This document shows, one piece after another, positions 51,998 to 60,275 of a stretch of DNA of 64,000 nt. Under the pieces are notes generated by a model that ran no database searches, was not told the DNA's origin, and saw only the letters and a program-made list of their open reading frames with translations. The DNA comes from Streptomyces sp. NBC_01481 (GTDB lineage Bacteria > Actinomycetota > Actinomycetes > Streptomycetales > Streptomycetaceae), in contig NZ_JAPEPT010000001.1 in assembly GCF_026339995.1 (NCBI RefSeq), positions 248,001-312,000 of the forward strand, written 5' to 3'. The position numbers were made by a program, and so were the translations under genes. Position 1 is the stretch's first letter. The number at the start of each line of letters is the position of its first letter.

Positions 51998-52498
51998 TCA
52001 GGCGGGTACGGCATCCCGGTCGGCCGGGGAGCACTGGGAGCCGTGCATCGGCATATCGGTCAGGCCCGGGTAGTAGACGTGCAGGCTGACGGCAGGCTCG
52101 AGCGAGTCATTGACCACCTCGTGCACATATCCGGGCGCGAACACCCGCTGCGCGCCCGCGGCCAGCGGGCGGGACGTCTGCTCGGTGTGCTCGGTGAGCT
52201 CGCCGTCGAGGACGGTCAGCACGCCGGAGGACGGGCCGTGGTCGTGCAGTCCGCTGCCCTGACCGGGGACCCAGGACAGCAGCCACACCTCGTAGCCGGG
52301 GCCGGTACGCAGCCGGTGGTACCAGCGGGTCGTGGTGTCGTACTCGACGAGATGGGCCCACTGCGCGCGGTCGTCGGCGATGGAGCGGGCAAGACCGACG
52401 AAGTCGGCGACGGTGGCCGGGTGCTCCCGGGCGGGCTGGAGAAGGTGCTGTACGGCGAGGATGTCGCCGGCGATCTGGAGGTCGCTGTCGCTGTTCAT
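51998..52498 (-). CDS. Cysteine dioxygenase-type cupin
   Basis: The 166-residue thiol dioxygenase-family cupin has iron ligands in GLHDHGPSSGVLTVLDGELT (two His) and a third His near VFAPGYVHEVVNDSLEP. It probably oxidises cysteine or a related thiol to its sulfinate. The ATG at 52498 faces the 637-base region leading to whiB. It runs into fbiA on the same strand. Confidence 0.9.
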   Translation of the reverse strand: MNSDSDLQIAGDILAVQHLLQPAREHPATVADFVGLARSIADDRAQWAHLVEYDTTTRWYHRLRTGPGYEVWLLSWVPGQGSGLHDHGPSSGVLTVLDGELTEHTEQTSRPLAAGAQRVFAPGYVHEVVNDSLEPAVSLHVYYPGLTDMPMHGSQCSPADRDAVPA

Positions 52499-52960
52499 GG
52501 GTGCGGTGGTTCCTCGGCAGAGAAGTGCAGGGGGTCGCAGGACATGCGGGCTGAGCTACATGCGGAGAAGAAGCCGGAGCGCTACGGGCGCATCAACAGC
52601 TGGAACAGCAACAGCGGGCCTGGACAGCGCTGCGGAACCCACGGAGCGGGGTCGCGAGGTGCGCTGAGGTTGCTGGCATGGGATCAAAGGTGACGTGTGG
52701 GTTCTTTGCTTGTCAACCCAATGCCCGATTTGGTGGCAATGTTTCACCTCATCCGGTTACTCCGCCCGGAGAAAGGTTTGTGCACTCGCGACCCGGGAGA
52801 CATGGCGCAGCAACCGCGCTCGCAAACACCACTACGGGTCCCGTGATCGGACTGTGATCCGGATCGCTTAAATGGCTGGATCGCAACATGATCGAACCCT
52901 GTGGCGTCCTCTCCCGTGAGAGGGGGTCGCGGGCAGGCGCCGCCGGCAAGTGCCAGGTTT

Positions 52961-52990
52961 TTGGTGATTTGCACACTTTCCGCATAGCTT
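52961..52990 (+). promoter_or_regulatory. Upstream whiB promoter candidate
   Basis: TTGGTG and TAGCTT are separated by 18 bases, a fit to a vegetative-type promoter, 146 bases before the whiB start codon. Confidence 0.45.
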
Positions 52991-53033
52991 TGGTTCCGCA
53001 GAGTGAATACCGGGCCCAATAGCAGATCTCGGC

Positions 53034-53063
53034 TTGACTGGCCCGGAGCACCGCACTTGTAAT
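53034..53063 (+). promoter_or_regulatory. Downstream whiB promoter candidate
   Basis: TTGACT and TGTAAT are separated by 18 bases, giving a leader of about 65 bases before whiB. Two tandem promoters agree with what is known of whiB in S. coelicolor. Confidence 0.5.
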
Positions 53064-53135
53064 TTCACTCGTGTCGTTCGGCCGAAATCGATAACGGCAA
53101 CACCACGGGGACGCAAAAACAGACGAGGGGCGCAC

Positions 53136-53399
53136 ATGACCGAGCTGTTCGAACAACTGCTGGTCGAGGACGCGGACGAGGAACTCGGCTGGCAGGAGCG
53201 CGCGTTGTGCGCCCAGACCGATCCCGAGTCCTTCTTCCCCGAGAAGGGCGGCTCCACCCGCGAGGCCAAGAAGGTCTGCCTCGCCTGCGAGGTCCGCTCC
53301 GAATGCCTCGAGTACGCCCTCGCCAACGACGAGCGATTCGGTATCTGGGGCGGCCTGTCCGAGCGTGAACGCCGCCGGCTCAAGAAGGCCGCCGTCTGA
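53136..53399 (+). CDS. whiB: Sporulation regulator WhiB
   Basis: The 87-residue WhiB-like protein binds a [4Fe-4S] cluster through Cys25, Cys48, Cys51 and Cys57. The turn FGIWGGLSERERRRLKKAA at the C-terminus is the Wbl G(V/I)WGG motif with the basic DNA-contact helix. It is needed with WhiA for septation of aerial hyphae in Streptomyces. The ATG at 53136 follows GAGGGGCGCAC. The acidic N-terminus FEQLLVEDADEELGWQ fits WhiB itself rather than other Wbl proteins. A stem-loop follows at 53486. Confidence 0.97.
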   Translation: MTELFEQLLVEDADEELGWQERALCAQTDPESFFPEKGGSTREAKKVCLACEVRSECLEYALANDERFGIWGGLSERERRRLKKAAV

Positions 53400-53485
53400 A
53401 CACCGCGCGGATACCCGAGACCGAGACCAACGCCCAGACCTCCACCGAAGCCCGACAGAACACCACAAGTCAGTACGTAAACCAC

Positions 53486-53522
53486 GGTCCGCCGACTGCG
53501 CAGTCTCAGCAGTCGGCGGACC
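53486..53522 (+). terminator. Stem-loop after whiB
   Basis: A perfect 14-bp stem (GGTCCGCCGACTGC with GCAGTCGGCGGACC) and a 9-base loop lie 87 bases after the whiB stop. Confidence 0.8.
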
Positions 53523-53668
53523 GCTCTGTCCCACCCGTCGCCCGACCACCACCCCCCACCGAGGCGCTTCGCGCCACAGCGCTTTTTCATACCGTTAGTG
53601 TGGGGCCCCGTCCGAGACGCTCCAACGCCCCTACGGGGCGACCCCCCGGCCGGAGGGCCCGTACCTCA

Positions 53669-56600
53669 ATGTCCGCCACCACAGCCGCGTTCGCACCAGA
53701 GCATCCGCCAGAGTTCCCGCGGCATGTCGTCACCGCCGTGCTCGTCTCCCACGACGGCGCGCGCTGGCTTCCCGACGCCCTCGCCGGACTCATCGGCCAG
53801 GAACGCCCCGTACAGAACGTCATCGCCGCCGACACCGGCAGCGCCGACGACTCCGCGCGGCTGATCACCGAGGCACTCGGCGCCGAACGCGTACTGCACC
53901 TGGCACGCCGCACCGGATTCGGCACCGCCGTCGAGGAAGCCGCCCGCACCGCGGGCGTCCTCACCCCCGACGACCTGCCCTACCTGAAGCGGCCCAGCGG
54001 TTGGGACCCCGTCAGCAGGACCTGGCGCGACGACGCGTACGACATGCCCGAACTCCCCTACGGGGAACCCGTCCAGTGGCTGTGGCTGCTCCACGACGAC
54101 TGCGCGCCGGCCCCCGACGCCCTGGCCGAACTCCTGCGCGTGGCCGACTCCGACGAACACGCCGCGATCATCGGCCCCAAACTCCGCGGCTGGTACGACC
54201 GCAAGCAACTGCTCGAAGCAGGCGTCTCCATCGCCAACAGCGGACGCCGCTGGACCGGACTCGACCGCCGCGAGCAGGACCAGGGACAGCACGACCAGAT
54301 CCGCACCGTCCTGTCCGTCTCCTCCGCCGGCATGCTCATCCGCCGCGACGTCTTCGAACAGCTCGGCGGCTTCGACCGGCGACTGCCCCTCATGCGCGAC
54401 GACGTCGACCTGTGCTGGCGCGCCCACGCCGCCGGTCACCGCGTCCTCATCGCACCCGACGCCGTCATGCGGCACGCCGAAGCCGCCGCCCGCGAGCGAC
54501 GGACCGTCGACTGCGCGGGCCGCTCCGTCGCCAGCCCGCACCGCGTCGACAAGGCCGGCGCCGTCTACACCCTGCTGACGAACGCACGCACCGTCGCCCT
54601 CCCCTATGTCCTGCTGCGCATCGTCTTCGGCACCCTGCTGCGCACCCTCGCCTACCTCGTCGGCAAGGTGCCCGGCCAGGCCGTCGACGAGGTCATGGGA
54701 CTCTTCGGCACCCTGCTGCGGCCCGAACGGATCATCGCCGGACGCCGCAGAAGAGCCAGGCAGGGCGGTTCGGTGGAAGCAGGCGAACTGCGCCCCCTCT
54801 TCCCGCCGCCCGGCGCGACCGTCCGCGCCACCGTCGAACAGGTCGCCGGCCACCTCGGCGGCGGCTCCGACGCCGACTCCGGCGGCTCACGCCACGGCGC
54901 CGTCGAATCAGGACCCGGCGGCGACGACGCCGACTTCCTGGAGATCGAGCAGTTCGCGCGCCTGAAGAAGATCGCCCGCAAGCCCGCTCCTGTCCTCTTC
55001 GCCCTGTTGCTGCTCGTCTCCGTCATCGCCTGCCGCGACCTGTTCGGGGGCGGATCTCTCGCGGGCGGCGCCCTGCTGCCCGCGCCCTCCGATGTCTCCG
55101 ACCTCTGGTCCCGCTACGCGGACAACTGGCACCCCCTCGGCACCGGCGGCACCCAGACCGCGCCCCCCTACCTCGCGGTGCTCGCGGCCCTGTCCACCCT
55201 CTTCCTCGGCTCCACGGGCTTCGCCCTGACCGTGCTGCTCGTCTGCTCGGTCCCGCTCGCCGGACTCAGCGCGTACTTCGCCTCGCGCCCCATCGTCGAA
55301 TCCCGGCTGCTGCGGGCCTGGGCGAGCATCGCGTATGCCTTCCTGCCCGCCGCCACCGGCGCACTGGCGACCGGACGCGTGGGCACCGCGGTCCTCGCGA
55401 TCCTGCTGCCGCTCATCGCCCGCGCGGGCGTCGCGGCCCACGGACTGCGCATCAGCGGCAGCGGGCGCGGCAGCTGGCGCGCCACCTGGGCCTACGCGCT
55501 CCTGCTCACCCTCGCGATGGCGTTCACCCCCATCGTGTGGACGCTCGCGCTCGTCCTGGGCATCGCCGTACTCGTACTGCGCCGCGACGACATCACGGCG
55601 TACGGGCTGCGCTTCCTCGCCGCCGTCGGCACCCCGCTGCTCGTCCTGGCGCCCTGGTCGCTCACCCTGCTGACAGGGCCGTCGGCCTTCCTCCGCGAAG
55701 CGGGGCTCGAATTCGGCACCGGATCGGCCTCCGCCCTCGACCTTCTCGGCATCAGCCCCGGCGGCCCCAAAGCCGCGGGCGGGATCTTGCTCATCGGCAT
55801 CGTGCTCGCGGCGCTGGCCGCCCTGCTGCGCGGCGAGCGGCAGTTCGCGATCCGGGCCTCCTGGGCCGTCGCGCTGACCGGACTGATCTTCGCGGTGATC
55901 GCCAACGGCAGCGGCTGGGCCGGGCCTGCCACCCTCGTCTACGGCATCGCCCTGCTGGCCGCCGCCGTCCTGGGCGCGGAAGGCGGCCGTACCCGCGTCG
56001 CCGCCCAGAACTTCGGCTGGCGCCAGCCGGTCGCGGCCCTCATCGCACTCGCCGCGGGTATCGCGCCCCTGCTCGCCGCGTTCAACTGGATGATCGGCGG
56101 GGCCGCACACCCGCTGGAGCGGCGCGACCCCGTCCAGGTCCCCGCCTTCGTGGCCGAGGAGAGCGACACCCGCGACCAGCCGCGCACCCTCGTCCTCGGC
56201 GGAACATCCGCCGCCAAGGTCTCGTACAGCCTCGTACGCGGCTCCGGCGGGCGCCTCGGCGACGCGGAACTGGCGCGGGCGGGCGGCAGCGACGCCCGGC
56301 TCGACAATATCGTCGCAAACCTGGTGGCGGGCTCTGGCGCCGACCAGACCAGCGAGCTGAGCGGCTTCGCCATCCGTTACGTCCTCGTACGCGACGGAGC
56401 ACCACGCCAGACCGGCCGCGTCCTCGACGCGACGCCCGGCTTGAGCCGGCTCAGCCAGCTCGACGGCAGCGCACTGTGGCGCGTCGACCGCCAGGTCGCG
56501 CGGGCCACCATCGTCAGCGGCAAGGGCGACCCGCTGCCCGTCGCGTCCGACGCCGTCGGGGCCCACGCCAAGATCCCCTCGGGGGCGGCGGGCCGGGTGC

Positions 56601-57394
56601 TGCGCATCGCGGACCGCGCGGACGAGGGCTGGCAGGCCACCCTCGACGGACGCGTACTGAACAAGACGGTCGTCGACGGCTGGGCCCAGGGCTTCGAACT
56701 CCCCGCCGAGGGCGGCCGGCTCGACCTGTCCTACGACGACCCCGTCACGCACACGGGCTGGATCTGGGCGCAGGGCGCGCTCGCGCTGGTGCTGCTGGTG
56801 CTCGCGCTGCCGGGCAGGCGCCGGGAGATCGACGACGATCTGCCCGAGGAGGAGATCGCCGTACCCGCGCAGGCGGTGGAGGGCGAAGGACGCAGGGCAC
56901 GCAGGCTGCGCGCCCAGGCGGAGGCGGAGTCCTCGCAGGAGGAGACCGAAGCGGATCCGTACGCCCAACTCCCCGCCGGCCAGGACGCCTTCGCGCAGCA
57001 CGGGCAACAGGCGTACGAGCCGCAGTCCTTCGAGGAACCGCGGTCCTTCGACGAGCAGGCGCCGTACGCGGCTGTGCCTCAGCAGCAGCAGTACGGCGAG
57101 TGGGACGCGCAGTCGTACGCGGACGGCGGATACACCGCCCCGTACGGCAACGACCAGTACCAGGGCGCTCAGTACGGCGGCGAGCAGCAGTACGGCGGTG
57201 AGCAGTACCAGCAACAGCCGTACCAGGCCGATCAGTACCAGGACCCGTACCAGAACACGGGCTACGCCGAAGGGCAGTACCAGGAGGGGCAGCAGTACGA
57301 CCCCTACGCCTACGGCGGCGAGAGTGACCAGCAGCCCGGCCCGAACGGCACGAACGGCACCACCGGCAACGCGACGCGAGGCGAGTCAGAGTGA
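53669..57394 (+). CDS. Giant GT2 glycosyltransferase-membrane fusion with Gln/Tyr-rich tail
   Basis: The 1241-residue protein has a GT2 domain (about 20-290): VTAVLVSHDGARWLPDALAG, WLWLLHDDCAPAPDALAEL (metal-binding Asp pair) and MRDDVDLCWRAHAAGHRVL. A polytopic membrane region (about 447-820) follows with a large extracytoplasmic domain (about 820-1020) and a last helix (about 1022-1042). Residues about 1090-1241 are an acidic, Gln/Tyr/Gly-rich cytoplasmic tail. It likely elongates an envelope glycan on the membrane. The ATG at 53669 has GGAGGG rather far upstream; an in-frame start at 53600 is possible. It overlaps the next gene (GTGA). Confidence 0.88.
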   Translation: MSATTAAFAPEHPPEFPRHVVTAVLVSHDGARWLPDALAGLIGQERPVQNVIAADTGSADDSARLITEALGAERVLHLARRTGFGTAVEEAARTAGVLTPDDLPYLKRPSGWDPVSRTWRDDAYDMPELPYGEPVQWLWLLHDDCAPAPDALAELLRVADSDEHAAIIGPKLRGWYDRKQLLEAGVSIANSGRRWTGLDRREQDQGQHDQIRTVLSVSSAGMLIRRDVFEQLGGFDRRLPLMRDDVDLCWRAHAAGHRVLIAPDAVMRHAEAAARERRTVDCAGRSVASPHRVDKAGAVYTLLTNARTVALPYVLLRIVFGTLLRTLAYLVGKVPGQAVDEVMGLFGTLLRPERIIAGRRRRARQGGSVEAGELRPLFPPPGATVRATVEQVAGHLGGGSDADSGGSRHGAVESGPGGDDADFLEIEQFARLKKIARKPAPVLFALLLLVSVIACRDLFGGGSLAGGALLPAPSDVSDLWSRYADNWHPLGTGGTQTAPPYLAVLAALSTLFLGSTGFALTVLLVCSVPLAGLSAYFASRPIVESRLLRAWASIAYAFLPAATGALATGRVGTAVLAILLPLIARAGVAAHGLRISGSGRGSWRATWAYALLLTLAMAFTPIVWTLALVLGIAVLVLRRDDITAYGLRFLAAVGTPLLVLAPWSLTLLTGPSAFLREAGLEFGTGSASALDLLGISPGGPKAAGGILLIGIVLAALAALLRGERQFAIRASWAVALTGLIFAVIANGSGWAGPATLVYGIALLAAAVLGAEGGRTRVAAQNFGWRQPVAALIALAAGIAPLLAAFNWMIGGAAHPLERRDPVQVPAFVAEESDTRDQPRTLVLGGTSAAKVSYSLVRGSGGRLGDAELARAGGSDARLDNIVANLVAGSGADQTSELSGFAIRYVLVRDGAPRQTGRVLDATPGLSRLSQLDGSALWRVDRQVARATIVSGKGDPLPVASDAVGAHAKIPSGAAGRVLRIADRADEGWQATLDGRVLNKTVVDGWAQGFELPAEGGRLDLSYDDPVTHTGWIWAQGALALVLLVLALPGRRREIDDDLPEEEIAVPAQAVEGEGRRARRLRAQAEAESSQEETEADPYAQLPAGQDAFAQHGQQAYEPQSFEEPRSFDEQAPYAAVPQQQQYGEWDAQSYADGGYTAPYGNDQYQGAQYGGEQQYGGEQYQQQPYQADQYQDPYQNTGYAEGQYQEGQQYDPYAYGGESDQQPGPNGTNGTTGNATRGESE

Positions 57395-58983
57395 ACCGCA
57401 CAACCATCTCCCTGCTCGCGACCGCCACCGCACTCGCCGCGATCACCGGCCTGGCCGCGCTCACCGCGCCCAGCAGCGGCGCCGAGACCGAGGCGCAGGC
57501 CCCGGCGCGGCTGCCCGTGGAACGCTCCAGCCTGCTGTGTCCCGCGCCCAGCACCTCCGAGCTCGCCGAGACCGCGTACACCTCGTTCACGCCGGCGGGC
57601 AAGAGCGGTGACGCCAAGGAGGGCGCGGCGAAGGACGGCACGGCCAAGGACGGCACGGCCGAACTGAAGCCGTCCGCCGCCGTACTGGCCGAGACGGACG
57701 CCGCCCCGGCCAAGGACAAGACCAAGAAGGGCGACGCGGCGAAGGGCGCGAAGGGGGCCAAGGACGCGAAGAAGCCGACGCCCGACAAGGCGGTCCTCGC
57801 GCTGAAGGAGCCCGGCAAGCCCGTCGCCGCCAAGGCGAGCGGCGGCGAGGCCCCCGCGCTCGTGGGCACCGCCACTGGCCGCCTCGCGCCCGGCTGGAGC
57901 GCCCAGCAGACCACCACGGAGACCGCGGGCGACGCGCGCGGCCTGCTCGGCGTCAGCTGCACCGGGCCCGACACCGACTTCTGGTTCCCGGGCGCGTCCA
58001 CGGCCAAGGAACGCCACGACTACGTCCACCTCACCAACCCGGACGACACCCCGGCCGTCGCCGACATCGAGCTGTTCGGCAAGGACGGTGCGCTCAAGAC
58101 CACGCTGACCGAAGGCATCCCGGTCCCGGCCGGGTCGAGCGTCCCCGTCCTGCTGTCCACCCTGACCTCCGACCCGGCCGCCGATCTGACCGTCCATGTC
58201 ACCACCCGTACGGGCCGCGTGGGCGCCGTGCTGCGCGTCGCCGACGACAGGGCGGGCAGCGACTGGCTCACCGCTTCGGCCGACCCGTCCGGCACCGCCG
58301 TGCTGCCCGGCATCCCCGCGGACGCCACCTCGGTACGCCTGGTGGCCTTCGCGCCCGGCGAGGACGACGCCGACCTCACGGTGCAACTCGCGGGCCCGGG
58401 CGGGAAGATCGTCCCGGCCGGACACGAGACGCTGCACATCAAGTCGGGCATGACCGCGAGCGTGGACCTTCAGGACGTGACCAAGGGCGAGGCCGGGTCC
58501 CTGATCCTCAGCCCGTCCCAGAGCGGCCGGGCGACCCCTGTGGTGGCGGCGCTGCGCGTCGTACGCGGCAAGGGCGACAAGCAGGAGGTCGCCTTCATTC
58601 CGGCGGCCGCGCCGGTGGGGGAGCGGGCGAGCGTCGCCGACAACCGCGCCAAGGGCTCGACGCTCTCGCTGACCGCCCCGGGCGCGGCAGCCGAGGTCAA
58701 GGTCACCGCTTCGGCGGGCACCGAGGGCGGTACCCAGGTCGTCAAGACGTACAAGGTCAAGGCGGGCACGACCCTCGCGGTCGTCCCGCCGGTGCCCGCC
58801 GGGCTGAAGGGCTCGTACGCGCTGACTGTAGAGACGGTCTCGGGCGGCCCGGTGCACGCGTCGCGCACGCTGGCGCTGCCGAAGGACGGGATCCCGATGT
58901 TCACCGTGCAGACGCTGCCGGACGACCGGGGGATGGTGGCGGTGCCGGAGGCGGAGCAGGACCTGTCGGTTCTGGACGACTGA
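57391..58983 (+). CDS. DUF5719-family secreted protein
   Basis: The 530-residue protein has a signal peptide (1-31, ending SSGAETEA), an Ala/Lys/Asp-rich spacer (about 68-145) and a beta-rich extracellular domain to the end. The domain includes LLGVSCTGPDTDFWFPGAST and DYVHLTNPDDTPAVADIELF, the usual DUF5719 start. It is always encoded beside the GT2-membrane protein in actinomycetes as far as I recall, and the 4-base overlap supports a complex. The function is unknown. Confidence 0.85.
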   Translation: MNRTTISLLATATALAAITGLAALTAPSSGAETEAQAPARLPVERSSLLCPAPSTSELAETAYTSFTPAGKSGDAKEGAAKDGTAKDGTAELKPSAAVLAETDAAPAKDKTKKGDAAKGAKGAKDAKKPTPDKAVLALKEPGKPVAAKASGGEAPALVGTATGRLAPGWSAQQTTTETAGDARGLLGVSCTGPDTDFWFPGASTAKERHDYVHLTNPDDTPAVADIELFGKDGALKTTLTEGIPVPAGSSVPVLLSTLTSDPAADLTVHVTTRTGRVGAVLRVADDRAGSDWLTASADPSGTAVLPGIPADATSVRLVAFAPGEDDADLTVQLAGPGGKIVPAGHETLHIKSGMTASVDLQDVTKGEAGSLILSPSQSGRATPVVAALRVVRGKGDKQEVAFIPAAAPVGERASVADNRAKGSTLSLTAPGAAAEVKVTASAGTEGGTQVVKTYKVKAGTTLAVVPPVPAGLKGSYALTVETVSGGPVHASRTLALPKDGIPMFTVQTLPDDRGMVAVPEAEQDLSVLDD

Positions 58984-59015
58984 GGGGCCAGGAGGGCTGA
59001 GAGGGCTGAGGCCCG

Positions 59016-59444
59016 TCAGTCCTGCCCGTACCGCGGGTCCACCGACTCCGGCGACAGACCCAGCAGCTCCGCCACCTGCTCCACGACCACCTCGTGCACC
59101 AGCAGGGCCCGCTCGTCGCGGTTCTTCGTACGGATCTCGACGGGCCGCCGGTAGACCACGATCCGTGCCGGGTGTCCCTTGTCCGCGGGGGCCGAGCTGC
59201 CCAGCGGCACGGAATCCTCCGGCGCGCCCGGCACATCCAGCACGAGAAAGTCGACGTCGGCCAGCTGCGGCCAGCGCCGTTCCAGCCGCTCCACCGAGTC
59301 CTGCACGAGGTCACGGAAGGACTCGGCACGGCTCGCGGCCAGGGGTACCTGAGGAGGGGCGACCGGCCCTCGCATGCCGCGGCCGTGGCGGTCGCGACGG
59401 CGCGGCCCCGGCTCGGTCGGGCGGGGCGGTACGGGACTGTCCAT
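59016..59444 (-). CDS. Zincin-like metallopeptidase-family protein with incomplete HExxH
   Basis: The 142-residue protein matches the small Zincin_1-like family. The helix that should carry the catalytic HExxH reads LLVHEVVVEQVAELLGLSPE: the first His and Glu are kept, but the second His is Glu-Gln. DFLVLDVPGAPEDSVPLG and RIVVYRRPVEIRTKNRDERA precede it. The first 35 residues are basic and disordered. Activity is therefore doubtful. The ATG is at 59444. It is divergent from the DUF3499 gene. Confidence 0.8.
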   Translation of the reverse strand: MDSPVPPRPTEPGPRRRDRHGRGMRGPVAPPQVPLAASRAESFRDLVQDSVERLERRWPQLADVDFLVLDVPGAPEDSVPLGSSAPADKGHPARIVVYRRPVEIRTKNRDERALLVHEVVVEQVAELLGLSPESVDPRYGQD

Positions 59445-59766
59445 CACTGACGCAGCGTAGCTCTCCGGGGCGCGCGGCGATCGCGTGCGCGCGCCGGGTC
59501 GAAAGCCTGTCGCTAATTGAACATTCCGGCCAAGCTTGCGTCCGATTGAATATCTCCTCGCGATCGCGGATCTCATCGTGATTGACCTCATTTACGCCAA
59601 GTCATGACCGGATCACCAGCGGTGGCTGCGCGTGAGCTTCTCTTTCCGTGCAGGTCAGGCCAGTTGCTCGGGGAGCCGATATGTCGGGTGTCACACCACG
59701 ACACGGTGGAGTGACCTGGTGGAGAGTCGTCGCAGCCCGCTCAAGAGTGCGGTACCGTCCAACGTC
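59445..59766. other. Intergenic gap between divergent zincin-like and DUF3499 genes
   Basis: These 322 bases contain presumed divergent promoters. An AT-richer block lies around 59510-59610, where TTGAACATTCC and TTGAATATCTC are seen. No convincing ORF, RNA gene or terminator was found. Confidence 0.4.
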
Positions 59767-60147
59767 GTGAGCCCTGTACGTCGCTGTTCGCGCACCGCGT
59801 GCGGCCGCCCCGCCGTCGCGACACTGACGTACGTCTATGCCGATTCGACCGCGGTCCTCGGCCCGCTCGCCACCTATGCCGAGCCCCACTGCTACGACCT
59901 GTGCGCCGAGCACAGTGAGCGCCTGACCGCCCCGCGCGGCTGGGAGGTCGTGCGGCTCACCGACGGCTCCGCCCCCGCCCGCCCCAGCGGCGACGATCTC
60001 GAAGCGCTCGCCAATGCGGTACGGGAAGCGGCGCGCCCCCAGGGGCGTACGGCCGAGGCGGGCGCGCAGAACGGCCGCCGGACGGCGGATCCGAGGGAGG
60101 TCGCGCGCCGCGGCCATCTGCGGGTGCTGCGTTCCCCCGACTCCTGA
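59767..60147 (+). CDS. DUF3499 protein
   Basis: The 126-residue actinobacterial DUF3499 protein begins SPVRRCSRTACGRPAVATL and continues YVYADSTAVLGPLATYAEPH then CYDLCAEHSERLTAPRGWEV. Two CxxxxC-type pairs (CSRTAC and CYDLC) suggest a zinc or metal site. The GTG at 59767 is chosen because family members begin at this Ser-Pro. Function unknown. It precedes manB, as in other Streptomyces. Confidence 0.9.
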   Translation: MSPVRRCSRTACGRPAVATLTYVYADSTAVLGPLATYAEPHCYDLCAEHSERLTAPRGWEVVRLTDGSAPARPSGDDLEALANAVREAARPQGRTAEAGAQNGRRTADPREVARRGHLRVLRSPDS

Positions 60148-60275
60148 GCGAGCCTTTTCGGCTCCCGTCCCGTGCGCACGCGGCACTGGGCTGAACTCTC
60201 CCCCAGCCTGTGCGGGTACGTTGAGGCTTTGAGGTGACCGCAGAGACTTCAGGGACTTTCAGGAGGGTTGGGCCC

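Larger units (their letters stand above)
52499..53135 (+). promoter_or_regulatory. Long leader/control region of whiB
   Basis: No convincing gene is seen in these 637 bases. The right half (52720-53070) is noticeably less GC-rich than the rest and contains two promoter-like sites (52961 and 53034). It also carries the start region of the divergent cupin gene. A developmental regulator such as BldD is a likely binder by analogy with other whiB genes, but no clear site was identified. Confidence 0.5.

Noticed and set aside
52744..53019. 91-codon minus-strand ORF upstream of whiB
   Set aside because: No family match, atypical composition, and it lies in the promoter region of whiB.
54908..57214. 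768-codon minus-strand frame opposite the giant glycosyltransferase
   Set aside because: Shadow of the real gene; no recognisable domain.
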